From the NCBI GenBank assembly GCA_021824175.1, contig JAKALP010000013.1:62001-126000 (forward strand): a stretch of DNA of 64,000 nt. Direction: 5' to 3'. A program made the translations under genes and the position numbers. The stretch comes from Deltaproteobacteria bacterium. GTDB taxonomy: Bacteria > Desulfobacterota > Desulfobacteria > Desulfobacterales > Desulfosarcinaceae. Under the pieces are notes generated by a model. It had not been told where the DNA came from, did not search any database, and saw only the letters and a list, made by a program, of their open reading frames with translations. Positions 56,832 to 64,000 of this stretch are shown here, piece by piece (the first letter of the stretch is position 1; each line of letters begins with the position of its first letter).

Positions 56832-57683
56832 CTATATTGAAGCAGATTTCTCATCCATCAAATAGATAAAGGGGTCACATTCCAAGGGGCAAGGTTCCAC
56901 GACGACTTGCCAGCCCCGCGATTTCACTTCAGAGTTCAATCGATCAACCAAAGGGTTGATGATCAGGTGCTCCGAAGAAAAATGACCAATATCAATTAGA
57001 GCACGGCGTGCGTCTTCGACCTTGCGGGCATCATGATAACGAAGATCACCGCTGACAAAGACTTGCGCTCTGCTGGCCAGAAATGTATCTATCAGACTGG
57101 AACCGCTGCCCGAACAGACCGCTACATCCTGGACCAGCATCTCTGGATGACCGGTCATTTTTATGGCCGCCAATCCCAATTTGCTCTGAATCTGCCTCGC
57201 TAGGGTTTCCAACGTGATTTCACTTGGCAAACGGCCGATACGGCCCATCCCAATGGCCGAATGATCATCCGGGTCAGTCATTGCCCCTCCACTGGGGATC
57301 AGGGGAGTGATACCCCCTATCCCAATAGCCTGAGCAAGGGCCGCGTTCACGCCATACTGTGCGCAGTCCAAGTTGGTATGTGCCGCATAAATGGATAGCC
57401 GTGAGCACAGGGCAGCCTCAATGATAGTACCGGTCGGAGTCGCCACATCAATGACCTTTATCGGTCGGAGCAGGAGCGGGTGGTGGCAGATCACCATGTC
57501 CACGTTATGACGAATCGCCGCCTGCACCACTTCGGGCAAGGGGTCCAAGGCGACCCAGATTTTGCTTACCGACCAATGGGTCGAGCCCACTTGAAGGCCG
57601 CAGTTGTCCCATTCCTCAGCCAGAACCGCTGGTGCCAACTGCTCCATTATGGTGATGATATCGGCGACCTGGATGGTTTTCAT
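56832..57683 (-). CDS. NIF3-like/DUF34 dinuclear metal protein
   Basis: 283 residues. Metal ligands: MVICHHPLLLRPIK (His-His), YAAHTNLDCAQYGVNAALA (His, Asp), and IDIGHFSSEHLIIN (His, Glu). NIF3 proteins form toroidal hexamers with a di-metal site; a GTP cyclohydrolase-type function has been reported for some members, but the general reaction is open. It neighbours the zinc-ribbon gene as in many genomes. Confidence 0.93.
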   Translation of the reverse strand: MKTIQVADIITIMEQLAPAVLAEEWDNCGLQVGSTHWSVSKIWVALDPLPEVVQAAIRHNVDMVICHHPLLLRPIKVIDVATPTGTIIEAALCSRLSIYAAHTNLDCAQYGVNAALAQAIGIGGITPLIPSGGAMTDPDDHSAIGMGRIGRLPSEITLETLARQIQSKLGLAAIKMTGHPEMLVQDVAVCSGSGSSLIDTFLASRAQVFVSGDLRYHDARKVEDARRALIDIGHFSSEHLIINPLVDRLNSEVKSRGWQVVVEPCPLECDPFIYLMDEKSASI

Positions 57684-57874
57684 AGCATTCCCTTTGCCCT
57701 TGGCTCTACATCATTTTGCCGCCTTTTTGCAACACTGTAAGCTCCCATGATCCGGTATGATTACCAGTCCATCCATGTGGCCGAAATGCAAAAGTGTGGC
57801 CTGACTTGCAAGCCACACTTTAAGCACGCCCAATTCGCAAATTACGAAATATGTAATCGTTAAAGAAGATGGAG

Positions 57875-57947
57875 TGGGCCCACCTGGGCTCGAACCAGGG
57901 ACCGACCGGTTATGAGCCGGTGGCTCTACCAACTGAGCTATGGGCCC
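57875..57947 (-). tRNA. tRNA with CAU anticodon, probably tRNA-Ile2 (elongator Met possible)
   Basis: Minus strand, 73 bases; acceptor GGGCCCA pairs with TGGGCCC, discriminator A, CCA not encoded (CTC follows). Anticodon loop CTCATAA in stem ACCGG/CCGGT. Acceptor pairs C4-G69 and C5-G68, which TilS uses to recognise tRNA-Ile2 in E. coli, suggest lysidine-modified Ile2; an elongator Met would also be annotated from CAU alone. Confidence 0.93.
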
Positions 57948-58034
57948 GTCTCGGAAGCTGGCCTCTATTAATGGCCCCCAATTCTTTTGTCAAGCATGGT
58001 TAAATGGTTGCCTCGACGCGACTCATCGATCCCA

Positions 58035-59921
58035 TCAGTTATCAATAAAGCTCTTCAGTTTCCGGCTGCGCGTGGGATGCCTCAGCTTACGCAGCGCCTT
58101 GGCTTCGATTTGACGGATACGCTCCCTGGTGACCGTAAAATCTTGACCGACCTCCTCCAGGGTATGATCTGCCTTTTCACCAATGCCGAAACGCATGCGC
58201 AATACTTTTTCTTCCCTGGGTGTCAGCGTGGCCAACACTTTTCGGGTTTGTTCGGCCAAATTCAAGCTGACCGCCGCATCCGACGGCAGCATAAACTTCT
58301 TGTCTTCGATGAAATCTCCCAGATGGCTGTCTTCTTCCTCGCCGATGGGAGTTTCCAGGGATATGGGCTCGCGGGCAATTTTCAACACCTTGCGTACTTT
58401 ATCCAAGGGGATCTCCATTTTTTCGGCGATCTCCTCGGGCCGCGGCTCCCGGCCGAGTTCCTGTACCAAATAGCGCGAGGTACGGATAAGTTTATTGATG
58501 GTCTCTATCATATGCACCGGAATGCGGATGGTACGTGCCTGATCCGCAATGGCACGGGTGATGGCTTGACGAATCCACCAGGTGGCATAGGTACTGAACT
58601 TATAGCCACGGCGATATTCGAATTTATCCACGGCTTTCATCAAGCCGATGTTGCCTTCCTGAATCAGGTCCAAAAACTGAAGACCGCGATTGGTGTATTT
58701 TTTGGCAATACTGACCACCAGGCGCAAATTGGCTTTAATCAGTTCGCTTTTGGCCAACTTGGCCCTGGCACGACCTTCGTCCACACTGGCCAGAATCCGT
58801 TTGAGGATGCGGCTGTTGGCCTTGATCTCATTTTCTCGGGTGGTGATTTGCTCCTGAATACCCCCCAGATGGGCACAAAGGGTCTCCAACTCTTTTTTCG
58901 ATAGCCGGGAATCTTTGCCCGCCATCTTCATAAAACGCGTCTTGGAGCCGAGATTGTCCCTGAAGGTGGCCACCGGTACGTTCATTACTTCGGCCGCCGT
59001 GATGATGACCCGGTTGCTGGCATCAAACCACTCAATCAGATTGCGGATGTCTTCTTCAATTTGATCGATGACGCTTCCTTCCAGGCGCCAGTCCTTGAGC
59101 ATATCGAAAATCTTCTGATTGCGGCGGGTCACACAGCGCCGGATACGACGTTGCTCTTCCGACTTCAGTTTCTGATCATTGAATAGCTGATCGCGGAAGC
59201 TCAAGGTTTCTGTGTGGACCTCGGCAATGGCTTTGATGGTTTGTAAAAAGGAATCGATTTGAACGAGCTCGTTCTGGTAAGTGTCACCCTCGTCCACATC
59301 GCGCAGCACATGTTTGGGCCGCAGAAGATTATTTTCAATGCGGCGCCCCAGGTCCAAAATAAAATCGATACCGATGCTGGTTTCCAACAAGGCCTTCAAC
59401 ACATCTTGTTCACCGGCTTCGATCTTTTTTGCGATTTCCACCTCTCCTTCGCGGCTGAGTAGCGTAACCAGCCCCATCTCGCGCAAATACATTTTGACGG
59501 GATCGGTCACGGCGCCATAGTCCGCCAGCCCCAAATCGTCGGAGCGTAAATCAGGATCGACCTTTTTGGATTTTTCCTTGGTCAGATTGCGGTTGTGTTC
59601 ATCAATAATATCAATGCCCAAGTCGTCGAACATCATTAATGTATCATCCATCTGCTCGCCGGAGAGCATGTCGTCCGGCAGAGCGGTATTGATCTCATCA
59701 TAAGTGAGAAAGCCTTGCTTTTTGCCTTGGGCGATCAGCGCCTTTAACACCTTTTCCGAAGGACTCTTAGACCCTTTGAGCTCAGCTCCCTCTTCCTGAA
59801 GGTCGGACTGATCATCATCATGGGAAGCATCCAGCGCATCCGCATTTAGTTCGACGGCTTTGAGTTTTTCGCCTTTGGCGTCCTTGGCGTTTTCTTTTTT
59901 AGGATCGGTCTTTTTTGCCAT
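58035..59921 (-). CDS. rpoD: RNA polymerase primary sigma factor RpoD
   Basis: 628 residues. Region 1.1 is preceded by a Lys/Asp/Glu-rich tail ([17 protein letters not shown]), then region 1.2 ([21 protein letters not shown]), region 2 ([37 protein letters not shown]), region 3 and region 4 ([33 protein letters not shown]). It recognises the housekeeping promoters. dnaG lies 149 bases upstream on the same strand, as in macromolecular synthesis operons. Confidence 0.97.
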   Translation of the reverse strand: MAKKTDPKKENAKDAKGEKLKAVELNADALDASHDDDQSDLQEEGAELKGSKSPSEKVLKALIAQGKKQGFLTYDEINTALPDDMLSGEQMDDTLMMFDDLGIDIIDEHNRNLTKEKSKKVDPDLRSDDLGLADYGAVTDPVKMYLREMGLVTLLSREGEVEIAKKIEAGEQDVLKALLETSIGIDFILDLGRRIENNLLRPKHVLRDVDEGDTYQNELVQIDSFLQTIKAIAEVHTETLSFRDQLFNDQKLKSEEQRRIRRCVTRRNQKIFDMLKDWRLEGSVIDQIEEDIRNLIEWFDASNRVIITAAEVMNVPVATFRDNLGSKTRFMKMAGKDSRLSKKELETLCAHLGGIQEQITTRENEIKANSRILKRILASVDEGRARAKLAKSELIKANLRLVVSIAKKYTNRGLQFLDLIQEGNIGLMKAVDKFEYRRGYKFSTYATWWIRQAITRAIADQARTIRIPVHMIETINKLIRTSRYLVQELGREPRPEEIAEKMEIPLDKVRKVLKIAREPISLETPIGEEEDSHLGDFIEDKKFMLPSDAAVSLNLAEQTRKVLATLTPREEKVLRMRFGIGEKADHTLEEVGQDFTVTRERIRQIEAKALRKLRHPTRSRKLKSFIDN

Positions 59922-60070
59922 TGGAATGAGCCTCCTGAGCTATATTCCATCTTACATTTGAGAGAATACCGGAGCAGCTGGAGAATAATCGCGCAACTGC
60001 ATGCGCTGGACCCCAAACAAACCCCTTATCCACACCGGCCGTAATTGAATATGAATCGAATTTGCATTTA

Positions 60071-61846
60071 TTAAATCCTTGCCCGCCTTTTCTGCTTCTG
60101 CTGTAACAATTTCAAAAGCAGATCCATATCCTTGTTCTTTTCAGCCTCCTCGATTTGACGCTGTAGTTCTTCTCCCTGGCGCCGTTGCCGGCGCGATTCA
60201 AATTGGGCCAGAACCCTTTCACAACCCTGGCGATCCCAATGGCACTCACTCATGGCCAATTGGACCATGCGATTGCGATAAGCGGGATCTTCGATCTGCG
60301 AAACCAGATCCGCTGCGCTATCTTGCCCGGAGGCGGCACGCTGGACAACCATCTGCGCGATGCGCCCCAGCTGGAGATCCTCAAAACTATCCAACAGGTT
60401 GCGACCCACAATTTCCGGGATGATCTGCGGATAGCACAGCATCATGGCCACCACCTGTTGTTCAAGGCGATCACCAGCGGCACCGGTGATGGTGGATGGC
60501 TTGCCCTCGGATTGAGTAACCGTCTTACCGATGGTTTTACCGGCGGAAGCGCGGATCTTTTCTAAAATTGCGCGCTCATCGATATTCAATCTTTCCGCTA
60601 AGGTTTTAATGTACAATGAGCGGGCGACCGGGTCCTGAACAGCGGCCAATGACTCCTGCACCTCCGCCACCACCTTTATCTTGCCTTCCAACCCCATTCC
60701 ATGAGTGTGGATAGCCTGATCAATGATGAACGGAATCATCCCCTGAGCATTTTCGGCTGCTTTGTGAAAATCATCAGGGCCAAATTCTCTCAGAAAGGTA
60801 TCAGGATCATGCCCTCGCGCCAACACTAGGATCCGCGCATCCAGAAAACCCTCTTCAAAGACTTGAACGCTGCGCTGGGCGGCTTTGATTCCGGCCTGAT
60901 CGGAATCATAAACCAATGTCACCTGGCCAGCGCTGCCCACCATGCCCTTAAGTAGCTGGACATGTTCTGGAGTCAAAGCCGTCCCCAGCGTCGCAACACT
61001 GTTTTCAATACCGTAAAGATGCAGGGCGAGCACATCAAAGTAGCCCTCCACCACAAATACTCGCCCCAATGTCCGCGCCGCGCGGTTGGCTTTATGAATG
61101 CCATAAAGACCACGACGTTTGTTGTATACTGGGGTTTCCGGTGAATTGAGATATTTGGGCAGCTCATCGCCCATCACCCGGCCGCCAAAACCCACAACTT
61201 GGTGGCTCAGATTGAAAATAGGGAACATCACCCTATCCCGAAACCGGTCATAGAACCCGTTGCCATCTTTGCGCGCGATAACCAAGCCGGACTTCAGCAG
61301 GAGATCCGCGGGCACTCTTTTTTCCTGAAAATAGCGTGATAAGCCATCCCAACGGTTGGGGGCATATCCCAATTGGTGTCCGTCAACAATCTTGCGGGTC
61401 ATGCCACGCCCCAACAGATAGCTCATAGCCTTCTGCCCACTCTGGGGGTCATTCAGCACCCGCTGGTAAAAAACCATGGCCTCCTCATTAAGGTGGAACA
61501 ATCGATCCTTTTCCGAAAGCTGCTCCTTTTCCCCAGCGGTGCGGGCTTGTACCGGCACCTCGATGCTGTACTTGCCGGCCACCTGGCGAACAGCATCAGG
61601 AAATGAAAGACCATCGCGCTGCATAAGGAAACTAAAAAGGTTTCCACCGGTATGACAACCGAAGCAGTAGTAAATCTGCTTATCCGGACTCACAGTAAAC
61701 GAGGGCGTCTTCTCGGCATGGAAGGGGCACAATCCAAGGTAGTTTCGGCCTGCTTTTTTCAGCACGACATGTTCGGAGACAATATCGACAATATTGGCCG
61801 TATTTTTAATCCGTTGGATTGTTTCTTCGGGAATAGAAAATGCCAC
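60071..61846 (-). CDS. dnaG: DNA primase
   Basis: 591 residues. CHC2 zinc finger (CPFHAEKTPSFTVSPDKQ then YYCFGC), the catalytic Toprim core with VFVVEGYFDVLALHL and LVYDSDQAGIKAAQRSV, and a C-terminal helicase-binding region (RAASGQDSAADLV onward). It makes RNA primers for replication. The order dnaG-rpoD on the same strand is a conserved arrangement. Confidence 0.97.
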   Translation of the reverse strand: MAFSIPEETIQRIKNTANIVDIVSEHVVLKKAGRNYLGLCPFHAEKTPSFTVSPDKQIYYCFGCHTGGNLFSFLMQRDGLSFPDAVRQVAGKYSIEVPVQARTAGEKEQLSEKDRLFHLNEEAMVFYQRVLNDPQSGQKAMSYLLGRGMTRKIVDGHQLGYAPNRWDGLSRYFQEKRVPADLLLKSGLVIARKDGNGFYDRFRDRVMFPIFNLSHQVVGFGGRVMGDELPKYLNSPETPVYNKRRGLYGIHKANRAARTLGRVFVVEGYFDVLALHLYGIENSVATLGTALTPEHVQLLKGMVGSAGQVTLVYDSDQAGIKAAQRSVQVFEEGFLDARILVLARGHDPDTFLREFGPDDFHKAAENAQGMIPFIIDQAIHTHGMGLEGKIKVVAEVQESLAAVQDPVARSLYIKTLAERLNIDERAILEKIRASAGKTIGKTVTQSEGKPSTITGAAGDRLEQQVVAMMLCYPQIIPEIVGRNLLDSFEDLQLGRIAQMVVQRAASGQDSAADLVSQIEDPAYRNRMVQLAMSECHWDRQGCERVLAQFESRRQRRQGEELQRQIEEAEKNKDMDLLLKLLQQKQKRRARI

Positions 61847-62286
61847 TAAAGCGTCCTCCCTTTAACCCGACCCTTCGATGGTCACCTCGCGGATTCGGGG
61901 CACCCTCAGGTTCCGACTCAACCCATTAATTCCGATACACATCCAAGACTTTATCCGATAGACTGGATATATTGCGGCAGTTTGGGTCTATCGTCCCGTG
62001 GCTTGCGAATGATGAGTCAGATAGCTGCTCAGCCACCATTTATTCCCACTTGGATGCCTATTGAAATTAAGTACTCGTTCGGGGAGCTGCTTTTATGTGT
62101 CTTTGGCTTGCTGTGATCATAGATCGATGCACACCTCAAATATTTAAAATTTGTGAATTTACCTAACATTCCATTTGAAGTCAATCGCATATTTGAGGAT
62201 AGGATAAGCATAATTCCCATGGGTGCCACTCTGTCTATGGCGGCAAATGATCATGGCCAATGAATGGGTGGGAAACAACTTATCCG
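61847..62286. other. Intergenic region upstream of dnaG
   Basis: 440 bases. No supported gene, tRNA or terminator was seen. The only open frames are short and unlike the neighbours. It should hold the dnaG promoter on the minus strand, but I could not pick a convincing -35/-10 pair. Confidence 0.3.
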
Positions 62287-63012
62287 CTACTGTGAACGCG
62301 GGAGGCCGACGTAATCGCTTTCAAAAGATCGGATGCATTTTTCCAAGGCCTCGTCAGCCATCTCTTCGGCCGTGATCCATCGCCCCTTGCGCTTAAAAAA
62401 TTTGCCTATCTGAAAGGCATTTTCGCTCAACGGTTTTTGGGTCTCAGAGTAATGGGCCTGCCATAATATCGAGCCGGTGGCTACGCTGACCAGATTCAAC
62501 TCAAAGATGACCATTGCTGGGAGATCGACGCCATAGGCGCTGCCGACCCGTTCTCGAAAAGCATATACATAAGCACAAAAAACACTATCAGCCTTTTGCT
62601 GGCGGCCAAATTCCTGAACAGCCGCAATGCGCTGGACTCTTTGCCCGGCAACGGGCTCAATTCCAACCAGGTGTTCGGGGTCTTGCCTTGGGATAAAAAT
62701 GAGCTCGACTGGCTCTATCCTATCAAGGAGCTTTTTAAGTTTATCGGTAATGACCATCGTGGCCTGTGGGGCTACTGGTCCTGTAACAAATACTTGCCCA
62801 GAAAGAGGCCCGGTCATACTTACATTTTCACCGTAAATGGCGCACATATCGAAAGCGGGTAGTAAGACCACCCGCGTTAACGATTCCTGGTGAGCCGGCA
62901 TCTGAGCCAGGGCAGAAGATTGGAGAAGGTGTATGAATAAAATCACACCGAGACTCAAAACCGGTGGTCGGGTGCGGATGAAATTGACGCAGCCGTAATA
63001 CAATTGCTTCAT
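62287..63012 (-). CDS. Exported protein of unknown function
   Basis: 241 residues with an N-terminal signal (LSLGVILFIHLLQSSALAQ, AxA cleavage site). The mature part has a beta pattern similar to lipoprotein/LpoB-like periplasmic folds: VVLLPAFDMCAIYGENVS, IRQ-like FIPRQDPEHLVGIEPVAGQR, DSVFCAYVYAFRERVG, and FELNLVSVATGSILWQAHYS. This strand pattern is seen in GNA1162/CsgG-like families, but I cannot assign it. It lies about 50 bases downstream of hisB on the same strand. Confidence 0.75.
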   Translation of the reverse strand: MKQLYYGCVNFIRTRPPVLSLGVILFIHLLQSSALAQMPAHQESLTRVVLLPAFDMCAIYGENVSMTGPLSGQVFVTGPVAPQATMVITDKLKKLLDRIEPVELIFIPRQDPEHLVGIEPVAGQRVQRIAAVQEFGRQQKADSVFCAYVYAFRERVGSAYGVDLPAMVIFELNLVSVATGSILWQAHYSETQKPLSENAFQIGKFFKRKGRWITAEEMADEALEKCIRSFESDYVGLPRSQ

Positions 63013-63065
63013 GGCATTAAACCAATAGGGATTTAGCGTGAGGTTTGATGCTAACTTGTTAAGCG

Positions 63066-63653
63066 TCAGAGTGAGCCTTTTGATGATGGTATACCGCTGG
63101 CGCGTTCATCCTTGGCAACTGCTTGGCGCAGCGCACGTCCCAACCCCTTGAACACGGCCTCTATGATGTGATGCCAATTCTCGCCATAGGGCACTTGAAT
63201 GTGCAAATTCATGCCCCCTTTGATCGCCAGAGCCCTGAAGAACTCCTGGGCCAGGGAGGCATCAAAATCATTCTGCAGCGGTAGCCGTTTGGGCAGGACG
63301 ATTTTAAGATAGGGACGATTGGATAAATCAACGGCCACCTGGGCCAGGGCATCGTCCATGGGAATCAAGGCATGGCCGTAACGACAAATCCCCTTACGCT
63401 CGCCCAGAGCCCGGCTGATCCCTTCGCCAAGCACCAACCCGACATCCTCCACCGTGTGATGGGCATCCACATGAATGTCGCCCACCGCTTCAAGGGTCAA
63501 ATCGAGGAGTCCATGCACGCACATCAAGGTCAGCATATGATCAAAAAAACCGACGCCCGTAGCCACCTCGAGCTGGCCATTGCCGTCCAGGTTCAATTTG
63601 GCCCGAATTTGGGTCTCCTTGGTTTTTCGTTCAATTTCGGCGATGCGTTTCAT
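63066..63653 (-). CDS. hisB: Imidazoleglycerol-phosphate dehydratase
   Basis: 195 residues, a single-domain HisB without the phosphatase. Metal-binding HxxxH/HxxH motifs: GFFDHMLTLMCVHGLLDL, VDAHHTVEDVGLVLG, and YGENWHHIIEAVFKGLGRAL. It dehydrates IGP in histidine biosynthesis. No other his gene is adjacent within the window, and an unrelated gene starts divergently to the right. Confidence 0.96.
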   Translation of the reverse strand: MKRIAEIERKTKETQIRAKLNLDGNGQLEVATGVGFFDHMLTLMCVHGLLDLTLEAVGDIHVDAHHTVEDVGLVLGEGISRALGERKGICRYGHALIPMDDALAQVAVDLSNRPYLKIVLPKRLPLQNDFDASLAQEFFRALAIKGGMNLHIQVPYGENWHHIIEAVFKGLGRALRQAVAKDERASGIPSSKGSL

Positions 63654-63934
63654 CCGATTTCCTTCCGGCTGCGGAGGTCAGGTTGGGTGAACCAATGGCT
63701 CCGGTCCTCTCCAAGGATCATGAGAGTGCCTCTTAACTATCCCATTATCCTTGAAAAAGCAAGTAGATAGATGATACTCGCAAAGCCGATTCCAAAAATC
63801 GGTCCGTTGCTAACCGATCCTGCGCATGTTTCGGTAAATCCTTATTTTGGACTTGATTTCAGCCAGCCGCCCCGATAAATCCTATAGGCTTTTTCAGACT
63901 TGTTAAGTAGGAAAATTAAAAGGAATCATTTCAC

Positions 63935-64000
63935 ATGCGACCCAACCCGCTCAAGCTCACGGATGCCCCTAAGATCTATCAACATGACCAAGACAAGGTC
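63935..64000 (+). CDS. Start of an unidentified gene (cut by right edge)
   Basis: ATG 63935 with AAAGGA 11 bases upstream opens a frame to the end of the window: MRPNPLKLTDAPKIYQ is followed by six more residues. Too little to identify. The 281 bases between hisB and this start show no other feature. Confidence 0.55.
   Translation, partial: MRPNPLKLTDAPKIYQHDQDKV

Overview
The window is an ordinary bacterial chromosome segment with no phage, IS element, CRISPR array or plasmid gene that I could recognise. The cell is a diderm: there are lipoprotein and exported-protein signals, a TRAP transporter with periplasmic receptor, HflKC and a CsgG-like lipoprotein. The mix of families (a hybrid CheA chemotaxis operon, a TRAP importer with a UspA protein, a two-gene SufC/SufB-type system, a fused MrfA-MrfB-like helicase-nuclease, many long conserved proteins of unknown function) is most like anaerobic Desulfobacterota (former Deltaproteobacteria, Desulfobacterales-like). 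That placement is inference from family recognition; no sulfate-reduction gene lies in the window.

Layout: 1-4.5 kb is the end of a chemotaxis operon (cheA hybrid, cheW, cheB, cheR, response regulator). 4.8-7.5 kb holds a Co/Ni-type ECF transporter core (cbiQ, double-ATPase cbiO with a His-rich tail). On the minus strand from 11.8 to 7.7 kb come dnaX, ybaB, recR, a YkgJ Cys-cluster gene and a CsgG-like lipoprotein, preceded by two tRNA-Ser genes. 12.3-13.4 kb has trmN6-like and dciA-like genes. 13.6-19.4 kb has hflKC, a 32-codon TTG-start gene for an AURKAIP1/COX24 (bS22-like) ribosomal protein, an HExxH protein, fmdB and groESL. 19.6-25 kb has a LysM protein, an orphan PilB/GspE ATPase and a 772-residue unknown. 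25.2-28.6 kb has VOC, manA, queE and queC; 28.6-33.5 kb has a DUF89-like protein and the MrfA-MrfB fusion; 33.7-41 kb has a CNNM/CorC protein, efp, a TrpF-like protein without the catalytic Cys, guaA, a membrane coiled-coil protein and an acyl-CoA ligase. 41.3-47.1 kb has an ECF sigma factor with probable anti-sigma factor, then dctPQM and uspA. 47.2-51.6 kb has a secreted HExxH protein, a cold-shock protein, a thioredoxin-domain/thioredoxin-reductase fusion, yvcK and a LOG-like gene.

From 61.8 down to 51.7 kb, a long minus-strand housekeeping cluster reads dnaG, rpoD, tRNA(CAU), nif3-like, zinc-ribbon protein, rnpB (RNase P RNA), sufC, sufB/D-like, a protein ending in an HPr-like domain, and ispD. 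The last four are packed with overlaps or zero spacing, so Fe-S assembly, an HPr-like phosphorelay domain and the isoprenoid pathway (whose later enzymes are Fe-S proteins) appear to be co-transcribed. The right end holds hisB and the first 22 codons of another gene.

The points most worth a second look are the SufC/SufB/HPr-like/IspD operon, the TrpF-like protein with Tyr in place of the catalytic Cys, the 772-residue protein beside pilB, the DUF89-like partner of queEC, and a degenerate interspersed repeat found three times, always between convergent genes.
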